Assembly (NCBI RefSeq): GCF_001942335.1
Contig: NZ_MKKH01000014.1
Span: 1 to 64,000 of the forward strand
DNA: 64,000 bases
Reading direction: 5' to 3'
From: Cellulosimicrobium sp. CUA-896
Lineage (GTDB): Bacteria > Actinomycetota > Actinomycetes > Actinomycetales > Cellulomonadaceae
Each line of letters opens with the position of its first letter. The stretch's first letter is position 1. Below the pieces are notes generated by a model. That model was given only the letters and a program-made list of their open reading frames with translations, had not been told where the DNA came from and did not search any database. Position numbers and translations under genes: made by a program. Positions 46,073 to 55,005 of the stretch are shown one piece after another.

Positions 46073-47473
46073 TCAGATCGTGTAGGAGCCGGGACGCTCC
46101 GCGGGCCGGCGGGCCGCGGCGAGCGCGTCGCCGACCATGCCGGCGGCGAGCGTGCCGCCGTCCTGGGCGTCGACGAGCAGGAACGCCCCGGTCCGGCGCG
46201 CGACCACGTACTCCTCGGCGGCCACCGGGGCCGCGAGGCGCAGCGTCACGCGCCCGATGTCGTTGAGCTCGAGCCGCTCGGCGGGCTCCAGCTCGGCGGT
46301 GTCGAGGTCGAGGCGCCCGACGACGTCGCGCACCACGGCCTGGACGGTGCGCGTCGTGTGCTTGAGCAGCACGCGCGACCCCGGGAGGAGCGGGCGGTCT
46401 CCCAGCCACGCGACCGTGCCCTCGACGTCCTGCGTGACGTCGGGCGCGTCGTCCGCCGCGGCGATGAGGTCGCCGCGGGCGAGGTCGACGTCGTCGGTCA
46501 GGCGCAGCGTCACGGACTGGGGGGCGAACGCCTCGGTCAGCTCCTCCCCGCGCGCGAGCGAGTCGGCGGTGTCGATCCCGGCGACGGTCGTGCGGCGGCC
46601 GGACGGCAGCACGACGACCTCGTCGCCGACGCGGACGACGCCCGACGCGACCTGCCCGGCGTACCCGCGGTAGTCGCGGAAGCGGTCCGCGTCCGCCGTC
46701 GCCGTCATCCCCGTCTGCGGCCGGATGACGACCTGCACGGGGAAGCGGAACGACTCCGCGTCCGGGTCGTCGCCGGCCGGCAGCTCCTCGAGCAGCTCGA
46801 GCAGGCTCGGGCCGTCGTACCAGGGCGTGCGGTCGCTGCGGTCCACGACGTTGTCGCCGACGAGCGCGGAGACGGGGATCGTGTGCACGTCGGCGAGGCC
46901 GAGCGACGCCGCGGCCGCGACGACGCCGCGCTCGACCTCCAGGTACCGTGCCTGCGCGTAGTCGACGAGGTCGATCTTGTTCACGGCCACCACGACGTGC
47001 GGCACGCGCAGCAGGCTCGCGACCGCGAGGTGGCGCCGCGTCTGCTCCAGCAGCCCCTTGCGGGCGTCGACGAGCAGCACGACGACGTCCGCCGTCGACG
47101 CCCCCGTCACCGTGTTGCGGGTGTACTGCACGTGCCCGGGGCAGTCCGCGAGGACGAACGACCGGCGCGCGGTCGCGAAGTAGCGGTACGCGACGTCGAT
47201 CGTGATGCCCTGCTCGCGCTCGGCGCGCAGGCCGTCGGTGAGCAGCGCGAGGTCCGCGGTCTCCAGGCCGCGGTCGCGCGAGACGCGCTCCACGGCGTCG
47301 AGCTGGTCCGCGAGGACGGACTTCGAGTCGAAGAGCAGCCGCCCGACGAGCGTCGACTTGCCGTCGTCGACGGAGCCGGCGGTCGCGAGACGCAGCAGCG
47401 TGCCGCGGCGGTCGTCGTCGAGCGGGAGCGGTGCGGCCGGTGCGGCCGTCGAGCGCGTGGTGGGCGTGCCCAT
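46073..47473 (-). CDS. cysN: Sulfate adenylyltransferase, GTPase subunit CysN
   Basis: GTP-driven subunit of ATP sulfurylase. 466 residues, intact. Elongation-factor-like GTPase: [20 protein letters not shown] (P-loop), [48 protein letters not shown], then beta-barrel domains ending [17 protein letters not shown]. No APS kinase (CysC) domain is fused. ATG 47473 overlaps the stop of cysD by one base (TGATG). Acts with CysD in the cytoplasm to make adenylyl sulfate. Confidence 0.97.
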   Translation of the reverse strand: MGTPTTRSTAAPAAPLPLDDDRRGTLLRLATAGSVDDGKSTLVGRLLFDSKSVLADQLDAVERVSRDRGLETADLALLTDGLRAEREQGITIDVAYRYFATARRSFVLADCPGHVQYTRNTVTGASTADVVVLLVDARKGLLEQTRRHLAVASLLRVPHVVVAVNKIDLVDYAQARYLEVERGVVAAAASLGLADVHTIPVSALVGDNVVDRSDRTPWYDGPSLLELLEELPAGDDPDAESFRFPVQVVIRPQTGMTATADADRFRDYRGYAGQVASGVVRVGDEVVVLPSGRRTTVAGIDTADSLARGEELTEAFAPQSVTLRLTDDVDLARGDLIAAADDAPDVTQDVEGTVAWLGDRPLLPGSRVLLKHTTRTVQAVVRDVVGRLDLDTAELEPAERLELNDIGRVTLRLAAPVAAEEYVVARRTGAFLLVDAQDGGTLAAGMVGDALAAARRPAERPGSYTI

Positions 47474-48478
47474 CAGAAGTACCCCTCCTTCTTGCGGTCC
47501 TCCATGGCGCCTCGGAGAGGCGGTCGTCGGCGCGCGTCGCGCCGCGCTCGGTGATGCGCGTGGCCGCGACCTCCGCGATGACGTCCTCGACGGCGGCCGC
47601 GTCCGAGCGGACGGCGCCCGTGCAGGACATGTCGCCGACCGTGCGGTACCGCACGGTCTCGGTGCGCACGGACGCGGCCTCGGCCTCGGTCCGGGGCGCC
47701 GAGTACGGCCCGACGGCGAGCAGCATGCCGTCGCGGTCGAACACCTCGCGCTCGTGCGCGTAGTACAGCCCGGGCAGCTCGATGCGCTCGCGGGCGATGT
47801 AGCGCCACACGTCGAGCTCGGTCCAGTTCGACAGCGGGAAGACGCGCACGTGCTCGCCCGGCCGGTGGCGCCCGTTGTAGAGGTTCCACAGCTCGGGCCG
47901 CTGGTTGCGCGGGTCCCACTGGCCGAACTCGTCGCGCAGCGAGAACACGCGCTCCTTGGCGCGCGCCTTCTCCTCGTCGCGGCGCCCGCCGCCGAACACG
48001 GCGTCGAACCGGTGCCCGAGATGGCGTCGAGCAGCGGCTGCGTCTGGAGCGGGTTGCGCGTGCCGTCGGCGCGCTCGCGCAGGCGGCCGTCGTCGAGGTA
48101 GTCCTGCACGCGCGCGACCTCGAGCCGCAGGCGCAGGCGCTCGGCCGTCGCGTCGCGGTAGGCGAGCACCTCCGGGAAGTTGTGCCCCGTGTCGACGTGC
48201 AGCACGGGGAACGGCACCGGGCCGGGCGCGAACGCCTTGACCGCGAGGTGCAGCATCACCACGGAGTCCTTGCCGCCGCTGAACAGCAGCACCGGCCGCT
48301 CGAACTCGGCCACCACCTCGCGGACGATGTGGATGCCCTCGCTCTCGAGCGCGTCGAGCTGGGAGAGCCGGCGCGCGCCGGGCAGCGCGGCGGCGGGGAC
48401 GGCGGTGGCCGGGTCCGGCGCGCCGGTGGTCGCCGTGGGGGCGGTGGTCAGGTCGGTGGTCGTCATGGCCGTCCTCAT
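47473..48478 (-). CDS. cysD: Sulfate adenylyltransferase subunit CysD, two frameshifts
   Basis: Catalytic subunit of ATP sulfurylase, making adenylyl sulfate (APS). PP-loop: [20 protein letters not shown]; then [76 protein letters not shown] and [14 protein letters not shown]. Breaks occur near 48018 (before [10 protein letters not shown]) and near 47512 (before [10 protein letters not shown]). The corrected end [10 protein letters not shown] is the normal CysD C-terminus. ATG 48478 overlaps the cysH stop (ATGA); a second ATG at 48466 is possible. About 335 residues. Confidence 0.95.
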
Positions 48479-49371
48479 CCGTGGAGTCCGCACTCGGTCT
48501 TGTCCAGGCCCGCCCAGCGGCCGGCCCTCGGGTCCTCGCCCGGCGCGACGCGCCGGGTGCACGGCCGGCACCCGATGGAGGGGTACCCGTCGTTCAGCAG
48601 GGGGTTGAGGACCACCTGGTGCTGCGCGGCGTAGGCGAGCAGGTCGTCGAACGACCAGGCCGCGAGCGGGTTGATCTTCACGAGCCCGTTCCGCTCGTCG
48701 AACGTCACGAGCGGGGTGGTCGTGCGGGTCGGCGCCTCGTCGCGGCGCACGCCCGTGACCCACACCTCGTAGCCTGCGAGCGTGCGGTGCAGCGGCTCGA
48801 CCTTGCGTATCTGGCAGCACAGGCCGGGGTCGCGCGAGAAGAGGTCCGTGCCGTGCGCGGCGTCCTGCTCCGCGACGGTGAGCTCGGGGTGGACGTCGAC
48901 GATCGTCACGTCCATCTGCTGCTCGACGGCGTCGCGCGTCCCGACGGTCTCGGCGAAGTGGTAGCCGGTGTCGAGGAACAGCACGTCGACCCAGGGGATC
49001 TGCGCCGCGACGACGTGGGGCAGCACCGCGTCGGCCATCGAGCACGCGACCGCGACCGACGTGCCGAACTCGCGCGCCGCCCAGGCGACGACCTCGTCGG
49101 CCGTGGCCTCGGGCCGGTCGTGGGCGCCGTCGTGGCCGGGCGTGCCGACGCCGTGCAGCTCCGCGGCGCCGCGCCGGGCGATCTCGCGCAGCTCGTCGAG
49201 CGAGCGCTTCGCCCGTCCCTGCCGCTCGCGCTCCGCGTGGTGGGCGGCCCTCTCGGCCTCGCGCCGCTCGGCCGTCGCACGCGCGGCCGCCCGGAGCGCG
49301 GCCAACGGGTCGGTGCCTGCTCCCGTGCCCGACGGCGCGGGCCGGGCCGCGGCCTCCACGTCCCCGCTCAC
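48475..49371 (-). CDS. cysH: Assimilatory APS reductase (CysH, 4Fe-4S type)
   Basis: Reduces adenylyl sulfate to sulfite with thioredoxin. 298 residues, intact. PP-loop-like [20 protein letters not shown]; the cluster cysteines Cys185-Cys186 ([12 protein letters not shown]) and Cys268-x-x-Cys271 (IGCRPCTR) show the iron-sulfur APS reductase type rather than PAPS reductase, and Cys294 in KTECGLHG is the catalytic cysteine. This fits the lack of an APS kinase nearby: APS from CysDN is used directly. GTG 49371 overlaps the cysI stop (GTGA). An N-terminal extension of about 50 residues is rich in Ala, Arg and Glu. Confidence 0.95.
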   Translation of the reverse strand: MSGDVEAAARPAPSGTGAGTDPLAALRAAARATAERREAERAAHHAERERQGRAKRSLDELREIARRGAAELHGVGTPGHDGAHDRPEATADEVVAWAAREFGTSVAVACSMADAVLPHVVAAQIPWVDVLFLDTGYHFAETVGTRDAVEQQMDVTIVDVHPELTVAEQDAAHGTDLFSRDPGLCCQIRKVEPLHRTLAGYEVWVTGVRRDEAPTRTTTPLVTFDERNGLVKINPLAAWSFDDLLAYAAQHQVVLNPLLNDGYPSIGCRPCTRRVAPGEDPRAGRWAGLDKTECGLHG

Positions 49372-51146
49372 TGCAGCGCCTCCTCGTCCGCGCGGTGCGC
49401 CCACTGGGCGAACGTCTCGCGGTCCCCGCCGTCCTTGCCCGACTGTGCGGCCTCGTACCGGCGCACGACGCGCTCCACGTAGTCCGGCAGGTCGGTCGCC
49501 GTGACCTTGAGCCCGCGCACGGTGCGGCCGAGCCCGGCCTCCTCGCGGTCGTCCGAGGCCAGCCCCCCGCCCAGGTGGACCTGGAAGCCCGGGACCTGCT
49601 CGCCGTCGTCGTCCATGACGAGCTGGCCCTTGAGGCCGATGTCCGCCGTCTGGATGCGCGCGCACGAGTTCGGGCACCCGTTGACGTGCAGGGACAGCGG
49701 CTTCATGTGCGACAGGTCGCCGAGCCGCTTCTCGAGCTCGTCGATCGTCGCCGTGGCGGTGTCCTTGGTGTCGACGATCGCGAGCTTGCAGTACTCGATG
49801 CCCGTGCAGGCGATGGTGCTGCGGCGGAACGGGCTCGGGTTCGCGTCGAGGCCGTGGGCCTTGAGCGTCGAGACGACGTGCTCGACGTGCTCGTCGGGGA
49901 CGTCCAGCACGAGCAGCTTCTGGTGCGGCGTGAGGCGCACGCGCCGCGACCCGACCGACTCGGCGAGGTCGGCGACGTTCGCCAGGATCGTGCCCGAGAC
50001 CCGGCCGACGTACGGGGCCGCGCCGACGTAGTTCAGCCCGTCCTTCTGCTTGTGCACGCCGACGTGGTCGCCCGGCACCGGCGGCTTGGGCGCGGGCGGG
50101 CCGTCGGGCAGCGCGTACCCGAGGTACTCGTCCTGGAGCACCTGCCGGAACCTCTCCGGCCCCCAGTCGGCGAGCAGGAACTTCAGGCGGGCCTTGTTGC
50201 GCAGCCGGCGGTAGCCGTAGTCGCGGAAGATCTGCACGACGCCGTGCCACACGTCGGGCACCTGCTCCTCGGTGACGAAGACGCCGAGGCGCTCGCCGAG
50301 CCGCGGGTTCGCCGACAGCCCGCCGCCGACCCACAGGTCGAACCCGACGCCGAGCTCGGGGTGGCGGTGGGCGACGAACGCGACGTCGTTGATCTCGTGC
50401 ACGACGTCCTGGCTCGGGTGGCCGGTGAGCGCCGTCTTGAACTTGCGCGGCAGGTTCGCGAGCTCGGGGACGCCGATGTACTTCTCGGTGATCCCCGCGA
50501 CGGCCGGTCCGACGTCGATCAGCTCGTCCGCCGCGATGCCCGCGACGGGGCTGCCGAGCACGACGCGCGGCACGTCGCCGCACGCCTCCGTGGTCTGGAG
50601 CCCGACCGACTCGAGGCGGCGCCAGATCTCCGGGACGTCCTCCACCTCGACCCAGTGCAGCTGGATGTTCTGCCGGTCCGTGATGTCGGCGGAGTCGCGG
50701 CCGAACTCGCGGGAGATGCCGGCGATCACGCGCAGCTGCTCGGTCGTCAGCGCGCCGCCGTCGATGCGGACGCGGAGCATGAAGTAGCGGTCCTCGAGCT
50801 CGTGCGGCTCGAGCGTCGCCGTCTTGCCGCCGTCGATCCCGGGCTTGCGCTGCGTGTACAGCCCCCACCAGCGGAAGCGGCCGTGCAGGTCGTCGCCCGG
50901 GATCGAGTCGAAGCCGTCGCGCGCGTAGACCGTCTCGATGCGCTCGCGGACGGACAGCCCGCCGTCCTGCTGCTTCCACGTCTCGTTGGCGTTGAGCGGC
51001 TCGGTGCCGTCGACCTTCCACTGCCCGTTCGGCCGGGCCGCGCGGGCGGGCCGTGCCGGGCGCTCGCCAGGGGTGCGGGTCGGACGCTCGCCGGGGGTGC
51101 GGGCCGGGTTCGGTGCGGTGTCGTGCGCAGTCGGGGCCTGCGTCAT
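49368..51146 (-). CDS. cysI: Ferredoxin-type sulfite reductase
   Basis: Siroheme and 4Fe-4S enzyme reducing sulfite to sulfide with six electrons. 592 residues, intact. Two ferredoxin-like halves: [60 protein letters not shown]; cofactor cysteines in [13 protein letters not shown] and [13 protein letters not shown]. Close to mycobacterial SirA/NirA. The first 45 residues contain an imperfect repeat [16 protein letters not shown] and are probably disordered. ATG 51146. First structural gene of cysI-cysH-cysD-cysN-cobA, all linked by 1- or 4-base overlaps or short gaps, behind a cysteine-codon leader. Confidence 0.96.
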   Translation of the reverse strand: MTQAPTAHDTAPNPARTPGERPTRTPGERPARPARAARPNGQWKVDGTEPLNANETWKQQDGGLSVRERIETVYARDGFDSIPGDDLHGRFRWWGLYTQRKPGIDGGKTATLEPHELEDRYFMLRVRIDGGALTTEQLRVIAGISREFGRDSADITDRQNIQLHWVEVEDVPEIWRRLESVGLQTTEACGDVPRVVLGSPVAGIAADELIDVGPAVAGITEKYIGVPELANLPRKFKTALTGHPSQDVVHEINDVAFVAHRHPELGVGFDLWVGGGLSANPRLGERLGVFVTEEQVPDVWHGVVQIFRDYGYRRLRNKARLKFLLADWGPERFRQVLQDEYLGYALPDGPPAPKPPVPGDHVGVHKQKDGLNYVGAAPYVGRVSGTILANVADLAESVGSRRVRLTPHQKLLVLDVPDEHVEHVVSTLKAHGLDANPSPFRRSTIACTGIEYCKLAIVDTKDTATATIDELEKRLGDLSHMKPLSLHVNGCPNSCARIQTADIGLKGQLVMDDDGEQVPGFQVHLGGGLASDDREEAGLGRTVRGLKVTATDLPDYVERVVRRYEAAQSGKDGGDRETFAQWAHRADEEALQ

Positions 51147-51284
51147 CGGGTACCTCGGTGTCCTCGTCGGTGCGGGGACGCGCGACGACGAGCGCTCAGC
51201 GAGGGTGCGAGAGGGCTGAGGACCGACGCGCGCGCCGGGTCTCAGGAGGGGAGCGAGCAGGGCTCGCGCTGAGTCAGGCGCGGT
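51147..51284 (-). promoter_or_regulatory. Attenuator region of the cys operon
   Basis: 138 transcribed bases between the leader peptide stop and cysI. On the minus strand four alternating modules occur: CTCAG (51269-51273), CTGAG (51241-51245), CTCAG (51216-51220), CTGAG (51195-51199). Module 2 with 3 closes a 30-base hairpin; 1 with 2 and 3 with 4 (CTCAGC/GCTGAG) are alternatives; 1 with 4 extends to CTCAGCG/CGCTGAG. A separate GCGAGC-cct-GCTCGC hairpin follows the leader stop. This is the logic of a ribosome-controlled attenuator; whether it stops transcription or hides the cysI start is not resolved. Confidence 0.6.
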
Positions 51285-51371
51285 TCAGCGACAACAGCTG
51301 AGACACGTGTGCGCGCACGCCGGCATCCCGTGACGCGAGGTCACGAGGAGGGTGCGGGCTGCCGTGGTCAT
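51285..51371 (-). CDS. Cysteine-rich leader peptide of the cys operon
   Basis: 28 codons from ATG 51371: MTTAARTLLVTSR, then HGMPACAHTCLSCCR and stop. Four Cys codons fall in the last ten positions, two adjacent just before the final Arg. Such short peptides with Cys runs lie upstream of sulfur assimilation genes in mycobacteria and other actinobacteria, where ribosome stalling at low cysteinyl-tRNA raises expression. A -10 TACGGT (minus strand, 51379-51384) ends seven bases before the ATG, so the leader is probably the very 5' end of the operon mRNA. Too short for usual gene callers. Confidence 0.85.
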   Translation of the reverse strand: MTTAARTLLVTSRHGMPACAHTCLSCCR

Positions 51372-51378
51372 GCCGAGA

Positions 51379-51384
51379 ACCGTA
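51379..51384 (-). promoter_or_regulatory. -10 element of the cys operon
   Basis: Minus-strand TACGGT, seven bases before the leader ATG at 51371; -35 region weak (TTCCGG at 51402-51407). Confidence 0.45.
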
Positions 51385-51435
51385 CACGCCGGTCTCGGGA
51401 GCCGGAAGACGGCGTCCGCATGGCGGACCCGCGTC

Positions 51436-52317
51436 TCATCCGTCCCCGCGGCTCCGGTCGAGCAGCGCCAGGTCGCGCTCCACCGCCGCCGGGAGCGGGG
51501 TGCGGCGGCGCAGGGCGGACCACGCCTGGCGCGCCGTCGGCAGGGCGCTCAGCCTGCCGGTGCGCCAGGCCTGTGCGGTGCGGACGCGCACCACGGGCCA
51601 CGGACGCAGGAGCAGCGCCGTCGCGACGGCCGAGCGGGCGACGGCCGCCGCACGCTGCGGCGGCGCGTGGCGCGACGGCGACGGGTGGTGGTGGACCACG
51701 ACGTCGTCGCGGTAGACGATCGCCCGGCCCGTCGCGGCGAGACGCAGCGCGAGCGGCTCCTCCTCGCCGGGGAAGCGGACGGCCGGGTCGAACCCGCCGA
51801 CGTCGAGCACGGCGTCGCGGCGCACGACCGCGGCGCACGCCATGAACCCGAGGACGCGCGGGCCCGGCAGGTCGGTCGCGTCGAGGGGCGAGTGGCGCAG
51901 CGCGGGGACGATCGGGTCCTCGCGCTCCTCGGGCCCGACGAGCACGCGGGCGACGACCACGGCGACCGACGGGTCCGCCGCGAGCACGTCCGCCGCGCGC
52001 CGCAAGGACCCGGGCGCCCACCACGAGTCGTCGTCGGCGAACGCGACGAACGGCGTCGCCGCGCGCTCGATCCCGACCGTGCGGGCGAGCGACCCGACGT
52101 TGCGGGGCAGGCGCACCACCTCGGCGTCGGGGCGCACGTCGGCCGCGGTGCCGGGGCTGCCGTCGGCCGACCCGTTGTCCACGTAGACGACCGGCGCGCG
52201 GTGACGCGGCAGCGACGCGCGCAGGTCCTCCGCGCGGTCCTTGCTCATGACGACGACGGTCACGCGGTCGTCCTCGACGACGGGCGTCCCGGCGTCGGTC
52301 GTCTGCTCGGCCGTCAT
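51436..52317 (-). CDS. Family 2 glycosyltransferase
   Basis: 293-residue GT-A fold glycosyltransferase. Nucleotide-sugar binding start VTVVVMSKDRAEDLRASLPR, VVYVDNGSADGSPGTAADV, the metal-binding FVAFADDDSWWAPGSLRRAA (DDD), and GGFDPAVRFPGEEEPLALRL with the catalytic-base-like Glu-Glu. Probably adds a sugar to an envelope glycan; donor unknown. ATG 52317 overlaps the stop of the upstream similar gene (ATGA); the two proteins are clearly related to each other, so a tandem duplication is likely. Confidence 0.85.
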   Translation of the reverse strand: MTAEQTTDAGTPVVEDDRVTVVVMSKDRAEDLRASLPRHRAPVVYVDNGSADGSPGTAADVRPDAEVVRLPRNVGSLARTVGIERAATPFVAFADDDSWWAPGSLRRAADVLAADPSVAVVVARVLVGPEEREDPIVPALRHSPLDATDLPGPRVLGFMACAAVVRRDAVLDVGGFDPAVRFPGEEEPLALRLAATGRAIVYRDDVVVHHHPSPSRHAPPQRAAAVARSAVATALLLRPWPVVRVRTAQAWRTGRLSALPTARQAWSALRRRTPLPAAVERDLALLDRSRGDG

Positions 52318-53339
52318 CGGCCGTACCGGCGGGCGGTCGAGGTGCGCTGGGAGGTCTCGAGGGCACGGAAGCGCGCCTCGAGACGGGTGGCAGCGCGCGT
52401 CGTTCGCGCAGGACCCACGGCAGTCCGCGGACGGCGTCGAGCACGCCGAGCCACGCCTCGCGCGTGGGTGGCAGGCTGCTCACCACCGCCCAGGACCGGC
52501 GCACGACGGCGGCGCCGCGGCGTCGCAGCCACGTGAACCACAGCGTGTTGCGGACGCCGTCGCGCGCGCGGCGGGACCGGTCGCGCGCGGGCGACGCCGC
52601 GTGGTGCACGGTGAGGTCCTCGAGGTAGCACAGCTCCCACCCGGCAGCGGCGAGGTCCGCCGCGAGCAGCTCCTCCTCGCCGCCGAGCCACAGGCGCGGG
52701 GAGAAGCCGCCGGCCTGCTGGAACGCCTCGACCCGCAGGACGGACGCGCCGGCGAGGAAGCTGCCGAGCGCGGGCCCGGGTAGCGGGAACGCGGGGCGCA
52801 CGGGGGAGTCGCGCAGCTCCGCGACCACCGGGTCCTCGGTCCCGGCGGGCTCGACGACGATCCGGGCGGTCACGACGGCGAGGCGCGGGTTCGCGTCGAG
52901 GGCGTCGGCCGCCGCGCGCAGCGAGCCCGCGTCCCACCACGTGTCGTCGTCGCAGAACGCCACGTACGTCGCCCCGCCCCGCGCGACGACGCGCTCGACG
53001 CCGACGTTGCGCCCCACCGCTCCCAGGTTCGACGCTGCCCGGACGAGCTCGACGCCCGGGTGCCGGGCGCGCACCGCGTCGGCGGTCCCGTCCGTCGACG
53101 CGTTGTCCACGACCACGACGTGCGGCCGCTCCGGCAGGCGCTCGAGGTGCCGCAGGGTGCGCAGGAGCTCGTCGCGCCGGTCGTGGGTGATGACGACGAC
53201 CGCGGTCCGCCCGTCGGCCGCCGGCGCGTCGTCGGTGGTCGCCGCGACGCGCTCCGCCGCCCCGCTCGACGGGTCCCGGTCCGGCGTCCAGGGGCTCGGC
53301 GGGCGCGGTCGCGGAGGAGCGGTGCGTGGGGAGGGCCAT
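52314..53339 (-). CDS. Family 2 glycosyltransferase, two frameshifts
   Basis: Paralogue of the next gene. Core in one frame: TAVVVITHDRRDELLRTLRH, HVVVVDNASTDGTADAVRAR, YVAFCDDDTWWDAGSLRAAA (DDD), GGFSPRLWLGGEEELLAADL and LTVHHAASPARDRSRRARDG. The likely start MALPTHRSSATAPAEPLDAG (ATG 53339) and the C-terminus ARFRALETSQRTSTARRYGR are in another frame, so there are indels near 53270 and near 52400. Corrected length about 341 residues. First gene of a two-gene unit. Acceptor and donor unknown. Confidence 0.8.
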   Translation of the reverse strand: MALPTHRSSATAPAEPLDAGPGPVERGGGARRGDHRRRAGGRRADRGRRHHPRPARRAPAHPAAPRAPAGAAARRGRGQRVDGRDRRRGARPAPGRRARPGSVEPGSGGAQRRRRARRRAGRGDVRGVLRRRHVVGRGLAARGGRRPRREPAPRRRDRPDRRRARRDRGPGGRGAARLPRAPRVPATRARARQLPRRRVRPAGRGVPAGRRLLPAPVARRRGGAARGGPRRCRVGAVLPRGPHRAPRGVARARPVPPRARRRPQHAVVHVAATPRRRRRAPVLGGGEQPATHARGVARRARRRPRTAVGPARTTRAATRLEARFRALETSQRTSTARRYGR

Positions 53340-53413
53340 AGCGTCGTTCTAGGCGCGGCTCGAGCCGCTCGCAAACGGCCGCGGGGTGCGGCCGATCTCA
53401 CGTCGTCCCGGCT

Positions 53414-53442
53414 TTCCTGACGTCGGCGTCAGCAAATAGGGT
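53414..53442 (+). promoter_or_regulatory. Promoter of the four-helix membrane protein, leaderless type
   Basis: -35 TTCCTG (53414-53419) and -10 TAGGGT (53437-53442), 17 bases apart; the ATG follows after six bases. TGACGTCGGCGTCA symmetry lies in the spacer. Confidence 0.5.
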
Positions 53443-53448
53443 GCCGCC

Positions 53449-53814
53449 ATGGAGTTCCTCTACAACGTCTTCGTCGCGCTGCACTTCATCGGCTGGGCCA
53501 TCGTGCTCGGCGGCTACCTCGCCTCCCTCGGGTCGCCCGGGCTGTACACGGGAGTCTTCCACGGTGCGCTCACGGCGCTCGTCGCGGGCGTGCTCATGGT
53601 CGGCATCGGTGAGGCCTCCGTCTGGGGCGACGGCGGCCCGAGCATGGCCAAGATCGGCGTCAAGCTCGTCGTGGCCCTCGTCATCGCCGTCCTCGCGTTC
53701 GTGGCCAAGCGGCAGGGCGCCCGCGCGAGCGACGGCGCGGTGGCGCCGGGCGTCAAGCACGCGATCGGCGGGCTCACCCTCGTCAACATCCTCGTCGCGG
53801 TCTTCTGGAACTGA
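53449..53814 (+). CDS. Small integral membrane protein
   Basis: 121 residues with four predicted membrane segments: FVALHFIGWAIVLGGYLASL, FHGALTALVAGVLMVGIGEA, IGVKLVVALVIAVLAFVA and IGGLTLVNILVAVFWN at the very end. A conserved-looking His in LHFIG and GEASVWGDGG lie at the membrane edge. It looks like actinobacterial proteins of unknown function; I cannot name a family with confidence. ATG 53449 fixed by the promoter spacing. Confidence 0.75.
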   Translation: MEFLYNVFVALHFIGWAIVLGGYLASLGSPGLYTGVFHGALTALVAGVLMVGIGEASVWGDGGPSMAKIGVKLVVALVIAVLAFVAKRQGARASDGAVAPGVKHAIGGLTLVNILVAVFWN

Positions 53815-53823
53815 CGTCGCGCG

Positions 53824-53873
53824 CGAGATCGGCAGGTCGGGCCGAGATCGGCGACCCCGGGCTGCCGATCTCG
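53824..53873. repeat. Inverted repeat around CGAGATCGGCAG
   Basis: Perfect 12-base arms CGAGATCGGCAG (53824-53835) / CTGCCGATCTCG (53862-53873). The 26-base loop contains a third, near-identical CGAGATCGGCGA, and CCTGCCGGTCTCGC follows at 53880-53893. It begins ten bases after the stop of the membrane protein gene; terminator or dispersed repeat. Confidence 0.7.
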
Positions 53874-53949
53874 TCGCGGCCTGCCGGTCTCGCCCGTGCC
53901 GACCCCGACACGTCCGGTGCTGGACGCGCGCGCCCGCTGACGTGCGAGA

Positions 53950-54441
53950 GTGGCGCGCGTGAGCGTGGGTGGAGAGGTCCTGGTCGGCCTGGCGATCCTC
54001 GTCGGTCTCGTGGGGATCGTCGTGCAGGTCCTGCCGGGGAACGTGCTCGTGCTGGGCGCGGTGCTGGTGTGGGCGGTCGTCACGGGCGGGGCCGCGGCGT
54101 GGGTGTGCTTCGCCCTCGCGGCGGTGTTCGTCGTCGCGGCCGAGGTCGCGCAGTACGTCCTCGCCGGGCGGCACATGCGCCGGGCCGAGGTCCCATGGTC
54201 GACCCTCGTCTGGGGCGGGGTCGCCGGCGTGGTCGGCTTCTTCGTCATCCCCGTCGTGGGCCTGTTCGTGGGCTTCGTGCTCGCCGTCTTCCTCGCCGAG
54301 CTGGTCCGGCGCCGCGACCGGCGCGCGGCGTGGCGCGCGACGGTGGCCGCGATGCAGGCCACCGGCATCACGATCCTCGTCCAGCTGCTCGGCGGGCTCC
54401 TCGCGGCCGCGACGTGGCTCGTCGGCGCGTTCGTCGTGTGA
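53950..54441 (+). CDS. DUF456 family membrane protein
   Basis: About 163 residues with four or five membrane segments (VLVGLAILVGLVGIVVQVLP, GNVLVLGAVLVWAVVTGG, WVCFALAAVFVVAAEVAQYV, VVGFFVIPVVGLFVGFVLAV) and the Gly-rich LPGNVLVL and PVVGLFVGFVLAVFLAELVR blocks typical of DUF456. Function unknown. GTG 53950 or GTG 53959 may be the start; the second removes only three residues. Next gene is convergent. Confidence 0.83.
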   Translation: MARVSVGGEVLVGLAILVGLVGIVVQVLPGNVLVLGAVLVWAVVTGGAAAWVCFALAAVFVVAAEVAQYVLAGRHMRRAEVPWSTLVWGGVAGVVGFFVIPVVGLFVGFVLAVFLAELVRRRDRRAAWRATVAAMQATGITILVQLLGGLLAAATWLVGAFVV

Positions 54442-54472
54442 GCGCGCGCGCCGGATCCCGCACCGGCCGCAG

Positions 54473-54850
54473 TCAGCCGCCGGGCTGCATGACGTAGAGC
54501 GCGTTGCCGTCGACGTCGCGCAGCGCGAACATCGGCGGCACCCCGTCCCAGCGCAGCAGCTCGTCGACGTCCGCCCCCGCGGCCGTGAGCGCCTCGTGGT
54601 CGGCCGCCGCGTCCGACGTGAGCAGCCGGATGCCCGTGTCGACGCCGGTCGGCTGCCCGTCGGCACGGACGAGGGCGAGCGACGTCGTCGCGCCCGCCGG
54701 CGCGACCTCGATCCACCGGAAGCCCTCCTGGAGCTCGCCGTCCATGCGGACCTCGAGCCCCAGCGTGCCGGTGTAGAAGGCGAGGGCGCGGTCCTGGTCC
54801 GCGACCGGGACGGCGACGGTGTGCACGTCCGTCAGGTGCGTGGTGGTCAT
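54473..54850 (-). CDS. VOC-superfamily protein
   Basis: 125 residues, glyoxalase fold: [40 protein letters not shown], and [18 protein letters not shown] at the end. Close to small VOC proteins that bind metal or small hydrophobic ligands; no substrate can be assigned. ATG 54850 preceded by GGAGGGAGAGC, a clear ribosome site. Single gene. Confidence 0.82.
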   Translation of the reverse strand: MTTTHLTDVHTVAVPVADQDRALAFYTGTLGLEVRMDGELQEGFRWIEVAPAGATTSLALVRADGQPTGVDTGIRLLTSDAAADHEALTAAGADVDELLRWDGVPPMFALRDVDGNALYVMQPGG

Positions 54851-55005
54851 GGCGAGCTCTCCCTCCGGCCGCGCGGTCGCGCGGCACCTGCCGTGGTGAC
54901 GTCGCGCACGGCGCGAACTCATCGCCCGCGGCCGCGGGGGCCGGCGGCCGCGCCGCCGCGCGCGTGGCCCGCGGTGTCGGCCCGGGCGCCTACGCTGGGA
55001 GGGCC

